In this document: positions 54,772 through 63,924 of the stretch, in pieces | Layout of the letters: every line of letters starts with the position of its first letter | Numbering within the stretch: position 1 is the first letter of the stretch | Source of the DNA: CAZNPH01 sp964574985 | GTDB lineage: Bacteria > Bacteroidota > Bacteroidia > Bacteroidales > SM23-62 | Length of the DNA: 64,000 bases | Direction: 5' to 3' | Assembly (NCBI GenBank): GCA_964574985.1 | Contig: CAZNPH010000004.1 | Location: 62,001 to 126,000, forward strand | Made by a program: the position numbers and the translations under genes | Notes under the pieces: model-generated | Databases searched by the model: none | What the model was told of the DNA's origin: nothing | The model's input: the letters and a program-made list of their open reading frames with translations, nothing else

Positions 54772-54843
54772 TGTTACAATATCATTTCAAAACAATCATT
54801 CGTCAAAATTTGTTTTCAGCAAAAATCATTCGTTTTAATTTTG
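54772..54843 (+). promoter_or_regulatory. Repeat-bearing control region of the carotenoid operon
   Basis: TGTTACAATATCATTTCA (54772-54789) recurs with one mismatch at 1469-1486. AATCATTCGT occurs at 54794-54803 and 54824-54833, 30 bp apart, or about three helical turns. A perfect -7-like TAATTTTG is at 54836-54843, immediately before the ATG at 54844. I cannot say which of these is used. Confidence 0.35.
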
Positions 54844-55353
54844 ATGTCAATGATAAAAAGACTATCCATTGGAATAATGCTGACCGGTTTGTCGGTCCTG
54901 ACCATCATGATGGTTTCCTGTGAAGAAATTGTCCGGGGGCCGGAAACCTTTGCCGGATCAGTTTCCGGAGAGTATAAAGTGGCTTTTCTGGCTGTCGATT
55001 TTGAGATTTTCGGCAAAGCCGGTATGCTGGATGTAAAATTAGACACAGTGTCCTATATTGACAAAACCATCCTGGTTGAAGAGACGGAAACTGAGTCCGA
55101 ACTGATGATCACCAATTTCATACCCGAAACTGAAATATCCATTCCCGGTGAAAATGCGCCGCTGTCCTTTGACACCATCGTTGTGGAAATTGACTCAACC
55201 GGACGGTGCAAAATCAATGAACCATATCCCGAGGTTCAGTATCTGGGTGGTTATGTTCTTGAATTTATTTTCCCCGACAGCCTCAGTGCTGAGATTTCAA
55301 CCGGTCTTCCCTCGGTTGGAACCGTTTATTCCCTGCATGGCAAGAAACAATAA
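54844..55353 (+). CDS. Lipoprotein of unknown function
   Basis: This is a 169-residue protein with a lipoprotein signal (MMVSC, about residue 24). The rest is acidic and beta-rich, with EYKVAFLAVDFEIFG and VQYLGGYVLEFIFPD. ATGs at 54844 and 54850 are both possible. It is the first gene of the run into crtI, 7 bp before the crtI start, so it is probably cotranscribed with it. I do not recognise a family. Confidence 0.65.
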   Translation: MSMIKRLSIGIMLTGLSVLTIMMVSCEEIVRGPETFAGSVSGEYKVAFLAVDFEIFGKAGMLDVKLDTVSYIDKTILVEETETESELMITNFIPETEISIPGENAPLSFDTIVVEIDSTGRCKINEPYPEVQYLGGYVLEFIFPDSLSAEISTGLPSVGTVYSLHGKKQ

Positions 55354-55360
55354 ACACTCC

Positions 55361-56824
55361 ATGAATATTGCTGTTATCGGATCCGGGATCGGCGGACTGG
55401 CTGCCGCCGTTCGGCTGGCCAACAAAGGTCACCGGATCACTGTTTTTGAGAAGAACCCTTTTCCCGGAGGCAAAATATCGGAGATCAGGGGAAAAGGATA
55501 CCGTTTTGATACCGGCCCTTCCTTGTTCACTTTGCCTGATCTTCTGGAGGAATTGTTTGAAGAAAGCAAAATTGAGTCCGGCAACCGGTTACAATACAGG
55601 GTTCTTGAAAACAACTGCAGGTATTTTTTCCCGGACCGGTCGGTTTTCAATTTTTACCGCAACGAGGAGAGATTAAAACAGGAAGTGGAAAAAAATACAA
55701 ATGATGATTTCAATAATCTTTTAAAACGGCTGAAAAGATCAGAAGAATTATACAATCTGAGTTCCGGGGCATTTCTTTTCCATTCGCTGTATAAACTGTC
55801 CAATTATGCGAGCGGTACATTTTTGCGTTTGCTGTGTAAAATACACAAACTTGATTTCGGAAAAACCATGCACGGAGTCAACCACAAGCATTTCAAAGAC
55901 TCCCGCATGATTCAATTATTTGACAGATATGCCACATACCTGGGTTCGGATCCTTACCGGGCTCCTGCCATACTCAACATGATCGCCCATCTGGAAAACA
56001 ACCTTGGCGCGTATTTCCCTGAAAATGGAATGTATTCCATTGTGGAAAGTCTTTATAATCTTGCCCTTGGCCTCGGGGTGGTTTTTGAGTTCAACCGGCT
56101 GGTTGATGAAATCATCATCCAGAATAACAAGGCGGTTGGGATCAGAGCCGGCGGGGAAAACAGATTTTTTGATCGTATCATTTCAGATGTTGACATATTT
56201 TATCTGGCAAACAACATGATGCGGCATCCGTTCCTGAAAAGGCTTAACAGGCAGGAATCCTCATCCTCAGCCCTTGTTTTCTACTGGGGAGTAAATAAAA
56301 CCTTTTCCCGCCTCGACACACACAATATTTTATTCAGCGCTGACTACCGGGAAGAATTCAATAAGCTTTTTCTGGAAAAATCCTTGTCCGGCGATCCTAC
56401 AGTTTATATTTTCATCAGTTCAAAAATCGTTGAAAGCGATGCACCGGCGAATTCAGAAAACTGGTATGTAATGATCAATGCACCTGCAGGAAAGGAACAT
56501 GACACCGGAGAAATGATCGTCAAAGCAAGAAAATCCATTGTCCGTAAAATAGATCAGTTGCTGGATATCGACATCACCGGCCATATTGAATTTGAACAGT
56601 ACGCAACACCTTCCATCATTGAAAAAAATACCCTGAGCCGTCATGGGGCGTTGTACGGAAGCGCCTCAAATTCGATGGTGTCGGCATTTTTAAGACACCC
56701 CAATTTCATCAGAAAAATCAAAAACCTTTATTTTGCAGGCGGCAGTGTTCATCCGGGCGGGGGCATACCTTTGTGCCTGGCCGGATCGAAAATCATCAGC
56801 CGGGAAATACCCCCGATTACATGA
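55361..56824 (+). CDS. CrtI/CrtN-like phytoene desaturase family FAD enzyme
   Basis: This is a 487-residue carotenoid desaturase-type protein. The FAD-binding GSGIGGLAAAVRLANKGH, FEKNPFPGGKISE and YRFDTGPSLFT are diagnostic, as is the C-terminal LYFAGGSVHPGGGIPLCLAGSK. It could be a phytoene/diapophytoene desaturase or a later carotenoid oxidase or ketolase of the same superfamily. The ATG at 55361 is chosen as the start of the dinucleotide fold. It overlaps the acyltransferase by 4 bp. Confidence 0.88.
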   Translation: MNIAVIGSGIGGLAAAVRLANKGHRITVFEKNPFPGGKISEIRGKGYRFDTGPSLFTLPDLLEELFEESKIESGNRLQYRVLENNCRYFFPDRSVFNFYRNEERLKQEVEKNTNDDFNNLLKRLKRSEELYNLSSGAFLFHSLYKLSNYASGTFLRLLCKIHKLDFGKTMHGVNHKHFKDSRMIQLFDRYATYLGSDPYRAPAILNMIAHLENNLGAYFPENGMYSIVESLYNLALGLGVVFEFNRLVDEIIIQNNKAVGIRAGGENRFFDRIISDVDIFYLANNMMRHPFLKRLNRQESSSSALVFYWGVNKTFSRLDTHNILFSADYREEFNKLFLEKSLSGDPTVYIFISSKIVESDAPANSENWYVMINAPAGKEHDTGEMIVKARKSIVRKIDQLLDIDITGHIEFEQYATPSIIEKNTLSRHGALYGSASNSMVSAFLRHPNFIRKIKNLYFAGGSVHPGGGIPLCLAGSKIISREIPPIT

Positions 56825-57438
56825 TCAAAGCCAATCACAAAAGAATATGGGTGGCCTTTTTCGATCTATATTCAAATATCCGGTTGAAAATGCATTTCAG
56901 AAGCATCCGTTATGTCGGGCAACATGAGGAACGGTATCTGCCTGTTCTGCTGATTTCCAATCATTTTTCATGGTGGGATGGATTCATTCAATTGCGGCTG
57001 AACAGGCGGTTTTTCAAGCGGAAATATTATGTCATGATGGAAGAGGAACAATTGAAAAAACACATGTTCCTGAGCAAGGGGGGTACATTCTCCATCGAAA
57101 AGGGGACCAGACAAACCCTGGAAAGCCTGAAATATTCGGTGGATATCCTGAAAGATAAAAACAATATGTTGTTGATTTTTCCCCAGGGAAAAATACAAAG
57201 CATGTATACAAAACACTTTCATTTTCAGTCCGGGCTGGAATACATACTGAGGAAAACCCCGGATGAAATTCAACTGATCTTCAATATAAACCTGATCGAC
57301 TATCATTCTTACAAAAAACCGGAACTGACCGCGTATTTTGCGGAGCACAGGGTCGAATCAGAAATATGCAGGGAAAACATTGAAAAGGCCTTCAACCGGT
57401 ATGCAGCTTCCTGCATAGAAAAGCAAATTTCGTTATGA
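56821..57438 (+). CDS. Acyltransferase, PlsC-like
   Basis: This is a 205-residue protein with the acyltransferase motif NHFSWWD (HxxxxD) and the second motif LLIFPQGKIQS (the usual FPEG has Q here). A hydrophobic N-terminal part suggests membrane association. In staphyloxanthin-like pathways an acyltransferase adds a fatty acid to a glycosylated carotenoid; the neighbours (desaturase and glycosyltransferase) suggest the same. It is coupled to both genes by 4-bp overlaps. Confidence 0.85.
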   Translation: MIKANHKRIWVAFFDLYSNIRLKMHFRSIRYVGQHEERYLPVLLISNHFSWWDGFIQLRLNRRFFKRKYYVMMEEEQLKKHMFLSKGGTFSIEKGTRQTLESLKYSVDILKDKNNMLLIFPQGKIQSMYTKHFHFQSGLEYILRKTPDEIQLIFNINLIDYHSYKKPELTAYFAEHRVESEICRENIEKAFNRYAASCIEKQISL

Positions 57439-58535
57439 TAATCATGATTGGATGGTTCCTGATAATCCTTGTGCTGTTGAGACTCGGTGTTTCTTTCATC
57501 AATTTTGTGACTTTCATGTACCTGCCGGATACCCCCGGTTTGAAATCGAAACCTAAAGTTTCCGTATTGATCCCTGTAAGGAATGAGGAGAAAAACATCA
57601 GGAATATTTTGTCCGACCTGTCCGCTTTCCGTTACCAGCCTCTTGAAATCATTATCTGTGACGACAATTCCACCGATCAGACACCCCGGATCATTGAACA
57701 ATCTGCAGCGAATCATCCGAATATCAAATTCATCAGTGGAAAGCCCCTGCCCGGTGGCTGGCTCGGGAAAAACTTTTCATGCCATATTCTGGCCGGAATT
57801 GCCCAGGGCGATTTCTTTTTGTTTATGGACGCCGATGACCGGGTAAAAAACGGATTGATTGAACGGTCTGTCTCCTTTATGGATCGGCACGGACTTGATC
57901 TGTTGTCCATCTTTCCGGAACAAATCACCGGTACCAGGGAAAGCAGATTCGTTGTCCCCATCATGAACTGGATATTGCTGAGCCTGCTGCCGCTGATACT
58001 GATCCGTGCTTCAGGACATTCTTCACTGGCAGCTGCGAACGGACAGTTCATGATGTTCAGGAAGAGCAGCTACAAACAAATATGGCCTCATAAGCTTTTC
58101 AGAAACAACAAGGCAGAAGACATAGAGACCAGCCGGTATTTTAAAAAGAAAGGCATGAAAGTCAGTACACTTCTTGGAAATGAGTTTATCCGCTGCAGGA
58201 TGTATGACCGTTTGGAGGAGGCCATTGAAGGATTTGCAAGAAATGTTTTTACCTATTTCGGAAACAGCATGCCTGCGACCATCCTTTTCGGACTCCTCAC
58301 CACCCTGGCTCCTGTTTATATATTCATTTTCATGGGAACTGCAGAAACCATCCTGTATTTGCTGGCCATTGTCCTGATCAGGATATTTGTTTCCCTGGCC
58401 AGCCGGCAGCCGGTATTTTTGAATTTATTGTATATGATCCCGCAACATTACTTTTTTCTTCGTGTTATATTGAGAGCAGTTGTGGGGCATCAGAAGAAAA
58501 AACTGATATGGAAAGACAGAAACATTTTATCCTGA
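57435..58535 (+). CDS. Glycosyltransferase family 2, CrtQ-like
   Basis: This is a 366-residue membrane-bound GT-A glycosyltransferase. It has an N-terminal membrane helix (about 5-27), nucleotide-sugar motif VSVLIPVRNEEKNI, CDDNSTDQ, the metal motif MDADDR, and the acceptor region KAEDIETSRYF. Several C-terminal hydrophobic segments follow (about 270-345). It resembles the glucosyltransferase of staphyloxanthin biosynthesis (CrtQ). Its role is likely glycosylation of a carotenoid or related lipid. Confidence 0.87.
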   Translation: MIIMIGWFLIILVLLRLGVSFINFVTFMYLPDTPGLKSKPKVSVLIPVRNEEKNIRNILSDLSAFRYQPLEIIICDDNSTDQTPRIIEQSAANHPNIKFISGKPLPGGWLGKNFSCHILAGIAQGDFFLFMDADDRVKNGLIERSVSFMDRHGLDLLSIFPEQITGTRESRFVVPIMNWILLSLLPLILIRASGHSSLAAANGQFMMFRKSSYKQIWPHKLFRNNKAEDIETSRYFKKKGMKVSTLLGNEFIRCRMYDRLEEAIEGFARNVFTYFGNSMPATILFGLLTTLAPVYIFIFMGTAETILYLLAIVLIRIFVSLASRQPVFLNLLYMIPQHYFFLRVILRAVVGHQKKKLIWKDRNILS

Positions 58536-59257
58536 TCTTTTGTCTTTTATTTACGGTTATTTACCGGAATGCCCTGGCCCAGAATTCCCGGGATGATCGT
58601 GTTTATAATGCCTACATCAACGGCAACATGAAAGAATGGCACCGTGTTATCGAAGAAATGGAGAACACGGAAACCCTGACGGGTAACGGGAACAAGCTTC
58701 AACTGATCGGTTACTATTACGGATATATCGGTTATCTGCTGGGGACTGAAAAAACAGACAAAGCCCTGGAGGAAATCGTGAAAGGCATGGCCTGGATTGA
58801 TCAGGTGGTCAGCACAGACCCGGCAAACGCAACCGCATACGCATACAAAGGAGCTTTCCTGGGTTTCCGGATGGCATCAGGAAACTTCAGGGCCATGTAT
58901 CTGGGACCCAAAAGCGATGCAAATATCGACAAAGCATACGGGTTGGATCCGGACAACATTCAGGCCATCATAGAAAAGGGAAATGCCCTATATTACGCGC
59001 CCTGGTTATTTGGAGGGAACAAGGACAAGGCCATGGAATTCTATGAAAGGGCCATCCGCAAATTCGAGTCCGGCAACAAAACACACAAAAACTGGCTCTA
59101 TCTCAACACGATGGCTAATCTGGCCCGGACTTATGCCAGGGATGAACAATATATAAAGGCCGGTATGGTGTACAGGAAAATCCTTCAAAGGGAACCGGAT
59201 TTCCAGTGGGTGAAGGAAGAGCTGTATCCCAGTTTGCTCAAAAAGACAGACCGTTGA
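58508..59257 (+). CDS. Tetratricopeptide-repeat protein, exported
   Basis: This is a 249-residue protein with a signal peptide (about 1-24) and TPR-like helical repeats: DKALEEIVKGMAWIDQVV, ATAYAYKGAFLGFRMA, and the C-terminal ERAIRKFE and YIKAGMVYRKILQREP. It overlaps the glycosyltransferase gene by 28 bp. Similar TPR proteins sit beside carotenoid genes in other Bacteroidota; they may scaffold or transport the pigment. No activity can be predicted. Confidence 0.8.
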   Translation: MERQKHFILIFCLLFTVIYRNALAQNSRDDRVYNAYINGNMKEWHRVIEEMENTETLTGNGNKLQLIGYYYGYIGYLLGTEKTDKALEEIVKGMAWIDQVVSTDPANATAYAYKGAFLGFRMASGNFRAMYLGPKSDANIDKAYGLDPDNIQAIIEKGNALYYAPWLFGGNKDKAMEFYERAIRKFESGNKTHKNWLYLNTMANLARTYARDEQYIKAGMVYRKILQREPDFQWVKEELYPSLLKKTDR

Positions 59258-59325
59258 AAGTACCGGATTATTTATTAAATTGCAGCAGCCATGTTTATGG
59301 ACAACCAATCAAAAAATCAACGGAT

Positions 59326-61005
59326 ATGAAAGTCAGAGCCCTTATTTTTTTGCTGATTCCCCTCATATTCAATTCATGCAACCGGCCGGGTCATCATGTA
59401 CGGACCATAGACCTGGCTGAATATACCGACAAAATGCAGGCTGCATGGATCGGACAGATGGCCGGGGTTGGCTGGGGCGGGCCCACCGAATTTCACTGGA
59501 CCGGGGAGATCATTCCCGCCGACCGTATGCCCGGCTGGGAACCCCCAATGATCAACCAATATGGCCAGGATGATATTTATGTGGAAATGACCTTTTTAAA
59601 AACCCTTGAAGATCACGGAATGGATGTGGGTATCCGCCAGGCGGGCATTGATTTTGCCAATACCGGTTATTTTCTGTGGGCTGCCAATATGGAAGGCCGT
59701 TCCAACCTCAGACAGGGGATTGCACCTCCGGCATCCAGCCATCCTCAATACAGTGACCACTGCGATGATATAGATTACCAGATTGAATCGGATTTTTCGG
59801 GCATCATTGCACCGGGACTCCCTGAGATACCTGTCCGGCTGGGCGAAATATTCGGACGGCTCATGAACTACGGAGACGGTATGTATGCGGGGCAATTTAT
59901 CGGCGGTATGTATACCGAGGCATTTTTTGAAGACGATGTGGAAAAGATCATTGAAGCTGGTCTGAAATGCATACCGGAAAAGAGCCAGTACGCGGAATGC
60001 ATGCGTGATGTACTCAATTGGTACCGCGAAGACCCCGTACGCTGGCAGGAAACCTGGAAAAAAATCGAAAAGAAGTACTTTCAGAACCCTGTTTATCAAA
60101 GATTTGCCCATTTGCGCGAGGATGCCTGGCCGCATATCGATGCCAAACTGAACGGATCGTATATCCTTATGGGATTGCTTTACGGCAAAGGCAATCCCGA
60201 CAGCACCATTGTCATCTCCACCCGCTGCGGAAGGGATTCGGATTGCAACCCATCCAATGCCGCCGGTATACTTTTCACCACCATTGGATTTGAAAAACTT
60301 CCGGATAAATACAAATCCGGACTCAACCGCGGACCGAAGTTCAGGTATACGGAATATGATTTTGACCGGCTTGTTCAGGTATGCGAAAAACTTGCCCGTG
60401 AGAACGTAGTGCAGGCAGGGGGAGAGATCAGAAAGGACCGGAACGGGGATGAGCAATTGCTCATCCCGGATAAAAAGCCAGTTCCCGGTGAATTCGTCCA
60501 AAGCTGGGAACCCAGGCCTTTGCCTTCAGGCGTCCGCTATTCCGGTGAGGAAATGGCACAAATAAAATACTTTTCCTATAAATCATTTGAATCACTCATG
60601 AAAGACTTTTCACCCGGATGGCAGGTTTATTTCTGTGGCAAAAAGGGAGATACCCTGCTGCACGACAGCCGTTTGGCCAGGAAAAACGTATTGGTTACCG
60701 CACCGGCAGAAAAAGACCGTGGCGTCATGCTGCGGTACAGTCCGGATGAAAACAATCAGACAAAAAGCAAATGGCTTGCATTCGATGCAGGCCATGATCC
60801 GGGAAAGGAATGGATATTGAATGTAAGGATCAACGAAGAGACCATCCGGGAGACCATTTCGGATGAGACAGCTCCGTCCGGATGGAAATTTTTCAGAATA
60901 CCGGTGCCCGGTGAAACAGGCCGGCCCAGGATCACCATTACAGCTGAACTTTCCGGGGATGAGCCCGTAAGGAATTACTGGAGCAACCTGAGACTGCTCC
61001 CATAA
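59326..61005 (+). CDS. ADP-ribosylglycohydrolase family lipoprotein
   Basis: This is a 559-residue protein with a lipoprotein signal (FNSC, about residue 16). The ADP-ribosylglycohydrolase (DraG) fold lies at about 30-360, shown by AAWIGQMAGVGWGGPTEF, QDDIYVEMTFLKTL and the acidic metal-binding motif CGRDSDCNPSNAAGIL. The C-terminal ~180 residues are beta-rich and unclassified. In exported form it is unlikely to deal with protein ADP-ribose; hydrolysis of a glycoside or ribosylated product outside the cytoplasm is more likely. It precedes a UroD-family gene by 17 bp, probably one operon. Confidence 0.8.
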   Translation: MKVRALIFLLIPLIFNSCNRPGHHVRTIDLAEYTDKMQAAWIGQMAGVGWGGPTEFHWTGEIIPADRMPGWEPPMINQYGQDDIYVEMTFLKTLEDHGMDVGIRQAGIDFANTGYFLWAANMEGRSNLRQGIAPPASSHPQYSDHCDDIDYQIESDFSGIIAPGLPEIPVRLGEIFGRLMNYGDGMYAGQFIGGMYTEAFFEDDVEKIIEAGLKCIPEKSQYAECMRDVLNWYREDPVRWQETWKKIEKKYFQNPVYQRFAHLREDAWPHIDAKLNGSYILMGLLYGKGNPDSTIVISTRCGRDSDCNPSNAAGILFTTIGFEKLPDKYKSGLNRGPKFRYTEYDFDRLVQVCEKLARENVVQAGGEIRKDRNGDEQLLIPDKKPVPGEFVQSWEPRPLPSGVRYSGEEMAQIKYFSYKSFESLMKDFSPGWQVYFCGKKGDTLLHDSRLARKNVLVTAPAEKDRGVMLRYSPDENNQTKSKWLAFDAGHDPGKEWILNVRINEETIRETISDETAPSGWKFFRIPVPGETGRPRITITAELSGDEPVRNYWSNLRLLP

Positions 61006-61022
61006 TTGAATCATTGGATCCC

Positions 61023-62186
61023 ATGAATTCCAGAGAAAGAATGCTTACCGCCCTGAAGCATGAAATTCCTGACAGATTACCTGTTACCACCCATCATGTT
61101 ATGCCTTCTTACCTGAACCGTTATTTAAATGGAATGGATGATCAGGAATTCTTTGATTTCTTTTCCCTGGATCCGTTGATATGGGTTGTGGAACACAAAT
61201 CCGATCCGGATAAAGGTGAATTTTTCGATCCCCTGCAGGGAAAACCCGGATTTCTGGAAGCCAAAAGGGTGTGCAATCCGTCCTGGCGTTTCAGGGAAGA
61301 AACCCTGGATTGTACCGGAAGGCCAACCAAAAAGTTTACCATCATAACGCCCGAAAAGGAACTTTCCATGGTCCTTCAATCCGATGAACATACCAGCTGG
61401 GTTACAGAACATCTGATCAAACAGAAATCCGATATTGATATTCTGGGCAAATACATGACCTCGCCGGGTTGTGATGTGGATGCCATTAAACGTGTGGCTT
61501 TATCGGGAAAAAGGAAAGGGCTGTTGCGCGGACACATCTGTTGTTTCGATGGTTTCGGGCAACCGGGGACCTGGCAGGATGCCGCCTGCCTCTACGGCAT
61601 ACAAAATCTTATCATGGCTACTTTCGAAGACCCCCAATGGGTCCATGCTTTTCTGAGGATCCTGATGGAGAGAAAAATCCATTTTGCCTCTTCCCTGAAA
61701 GGCGCTCCATATGATATACTGGAACTGGGCGGAGGGGATGCATCCACCACCGTCATCAGTCCGGATATCTTCGAAACATTCGTAGCCCCCTATGACGAAA
61801 AAATCATTGAAACAGCGCATCGCGCCGGTCAGCGCATCGCATACCATACCTGCGGCGGCATGATGCCAATACTGGAAACCATTGCCGCCATGAATCCGGA
61901 TGCCATGGAAACATTCACGCCTCCGGACATGGGAGGTGATGTCAAACTCGCGGAAGCCAAAAAAAGGATCGGGGACAAAGTATGCATGATCGGAGGATTC
62001 GATCAGTTTCACTTTCTTAAGGGGTGCAGTACAGAGGACACCCGCCGGGAGGTCAGACGTTGTTTTCAGGAAGCAGGAAGCAACGGTGGCTATATCCTGG
62101 CTACTTCAGACCATTTTTTTGATGCTGAAACGGAACTCATCAGTGCATACTCGGATGAAGCATTCAAATGCGTTTACAATCCGTAG
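61023..62186 (+). CDS. Third UroD-family methyltransferase-like protein
   Basis: This is a 387-residue uroporphyrinogen decarboxylase-superfamily protein, starting MNSRERMLTALKHEIPDRLPV at the ATG 61023. It has AYHTCGGMMPILE (H-x-C-G) and GGFDQFHFLKG but not the third cysteine of MtaA types. ELGGGDASTTVISPDIFETFVAPY is typical of corrinoid-associated members. There is no B12-binding gene beside it. It lies just downstream of the ADP-ribosylglycohydrolase-type gene and may use the corrinoid protein of the 45-50 kb cluster. Confidence 0.8.
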   Translation: MNSRERMLTALKHEIPDRLPVTTHHVMPSYLNRYLNGMDDQEFFDFFSLDPLIWVVEHKSDPDKGEFFDPLQGKPGFLEAKRVCNPSWRFREETLDCTGRPTKKFTIITPEKELSMVLQSDEHTSWVTEHLIKQKSDIDILGKYMTSPGCDVDAIKRVALSGKRKGLLRGHICCFDGFGQPGTWQDAACLYGIQNLIMATFEDPQWVHAFLRILMERKIHFASSLKGAPYDILELGGGDASTTVISPDIFETFVAPYDEKIIETAHRAGQRIAYHTCGGMMPILETIAAMNPDAMETFTPPDMGGDVKLAEAKKRIGDKVCMIGGFDQFHFLKGCSTEDTRREVRRCFQEAGSNGGYILATSDHFFDAETELISAYSDEAFKCVYNP

Positions 62187-62761
62187 CACATGACCTGACC
62201 GTTTTTCAGGGCAACCGCAATCCTTCCCTCGCGGTCAACGGCCATGGTCAGTTTTTCCTCATCAATGGACGGGCAACAGCTTATCATCCGGTTGTTCTCC
62301 ATATAAACATCAAGCCCATCCATGGAAGTACGGAAAATGATTCTGTGGACCGACGGGTCATAGACCGGATATTCGGGATGCCTGTATAGCGGATGTCCGC
62401 ATACAACTATGGCATCACCGAATTTAAACAGCTCGGAGCCCCTGGGACACGCGGATCCCTGAAGTTTCAGCAAACCGGGATCATTCAGGCAGGATCCGTT
62501 GTTCAAATCGTATATGGCAGGAGAAATGGAAGTTCCCCCGGCCATGTACAATTTATTGTCATGGATCAGGAAATCGCTTTTCCCGGCCAGATCAATGGCT
62601 GCTTCGCATGCGCCTTCCCCGGCAATGACACAGATCCCTTTTCCCGTTCCGTTTTCCTCCACGATTTGCAGTGGATCAGGTATTTTTTGCGTGCAACCGA
62701 TTATCAACCAGAAAAAAACAAAAGTTACTTTAAGTAAAAATATTAAAGAATGCTTTTTCAT
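62174..62761 (-). CDS. Short lipoprotein, possibly remnant of a propeller protein
   Basis: This is a 195-residue protein with lipoprotein signal (LIIGC, about residue 23). GKGICVIAGEGACEAAIDLA resembles the nucleotide-fold opening of large propeller-type proteins. It then runs abruptly into repeat-like strands (NKLYMAGGTSISPAIYDL, FGDAIVVCGHPLY) which normally come hundreds of residues later. An internal deletion of a larger gene is therefore suspected. It overlaps the UroD gene by 13 bp at the 3' ends and glycerate kinase by 4 bp at its start. Function unknown. Confidence 0.6.
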   Translation of the reverse strand: MKKHSLIFLLKVTFVFFWLIIGCTQKIPDPLQIVEENGTGKGICVIAGEGACEAAIDLAGKSDFLIHDNKLYMAGGTSISPAIYDLNNGSCLNDPGLLKLQGSACPRGSELFKFGDAIVVCGHPLYRHPEYPVYDPSVHRIIFRTSMDGLDVYMENNRMISCCPSIDEEKLTMAVDREGRIAVALKNGQVMCYGL

Positions 62762-63918
62762 GGCCTGCCGTATTCTTGGTTATGTTGATCACAGCATTTG
62801 ATCAGCCGGGCAATATTTTCAGCAGCATCGGTTAACAGGTCAGATGCTTTTTCCAGTGATTGCTCCAGAGTCACCGGTCCCCTTGCTATTGAAAAAACCG
62901 CATCTGCCCCAATGTCATATACAGCTTCATACCCGTCTTCAACCGTGCCTGCAATAACGATCAGGGGCTTTTTGTGCTTTCGAGAAATCTTTGCAATTCC
63001 GGCAATTGTTTTCCCATAACGGGACTGGGCATCGATCTTTCCCTCACCGGTTACCACCAGGTCCGCCCGGGCAACCTTGGTGTGCAATCCGGTCGTTCTG
63101 GCCAGATATTCAAAACCATCCACCAAGTCAGCATCAAGAAATGCAACCAAACCTGCGCCAAATCCGCCTGCTGCCCCGGCACCTTTGATACCGGCTACTT
63201 TTTTGTGTAAAAATTCTTCAATCCTACCGGCCAGATGCATCAGATTCCGGTCCAGTTCGGGAATCCGGTCCGGGGAAGCCCCCTTTTGCGCTGCATATAC
63301 ATAGGCCGCACCATCAGGTCCGGTTAACGGGTTCTGCACATCACACAATCCGACCACCCTTACATCTTCAAGTTTTTGTTTAAGTGAAGATAAATCTATT
63401 GTCTCAATTTCATTTAAATAACCTCCTCCGGACCTGACCTCCTCCCCTTTTCCGTCAAGGAATTTTGCACCCAGTGCCTTCGCCATGCCCGTACCTCCGT
63501 CATTGGTCGCACTCCCTCCCATACCCACCACAATGGTTTTGCATCCCAGATCGATTGCCCCGGCAATCAGTTCACCGGTCCCGTATGTGGATGTGATCCA
63601 GGGATCCCGTTCAGACCCGCTGAGAAGTTCAAGTCCGGATGCAGCGGCCATTTCAACATATGCCGTTTTTCCGTCTCCGGAAACCCCAAAATACGATCTG
63701 ATTTTTCTCATCAACGGATCATGAACATCCGCTTCAACCATTTTCCCTTGGATGGAATCAATGACCATTTTTACGGTCCCTTCCCCGCCATCGGAAAAAG
63801 GAACCGTTGTGAACGATGATCCTGTCAAGATACGCTCAAAACCCTTTTTCAAACAATCTGCAACCGCTCTTGCCGGCAGGCAATCTTTATAGGAATCAGG
63901 CACGATCAGAATTTCCAT
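62758..63918 (-). CDS. Glycerate kinase
   Basis: This is a 386-residue glycerate kinase of the GarK/GlxK family. VPDSYKDCLPARAVADCLKKG at the start, FSDGGEGT, AAASGLELLS, VGMGGSATNDGGTGMAKALG, CDVQNPLTGPDGAA and the C-terminal VVTGEGKIDAQSRYGKT are all characteristic. It phosphorylates D-glycerate to 2- or 3-phosphoglycerate, linking aldonate, glyoxylate or serine breakdown to glycolysis. Its stop overlaps the start of the small lipoprotein gene by 4 bp. Confidence 0.95.
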   Translation of the reverse strand: MEILIVPDSYKDCLPARAVADCLKKGFERILTGSSFTTVPFSDGGEGTVKMVIDSIQGKMVEADVHDPLMRKIRSYFGVSGDGKTAYVEMAAASGLELLSGSERDPWITSTYGTGELIAGAIDLGCKTIVVGMGGSATNDGGTGMAKALGAKFLDGKGEEVRSGGGYLNEIETIDLSSLKQKLEDVRVVGLCDVQNPLTGPDGAAYVYAAQKGASPDRIPELDRNLMHLAGRIEEFLHKKVAGIKGAGAAGGFGAGLVAFLDADLVDGFEYLARTTGLHTKVARADLVVTGEGKIDAQSRYGKTIAGIAKISRKHKKPLIVIAGTVEDGYEAVYDIGADAVFSIARGPVTLEQSLEKASDLLTDAAENIARLIKCCDQHNQEYGRP

Positions 63919-63924
63919 AGAATT

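Noticed and set aside
59596..60501. 301-codon minus-strand open frame
   Set aside because: It is fully antisense to the clear ADP-ribosylglycohydrolase-type gene and shows no family features.
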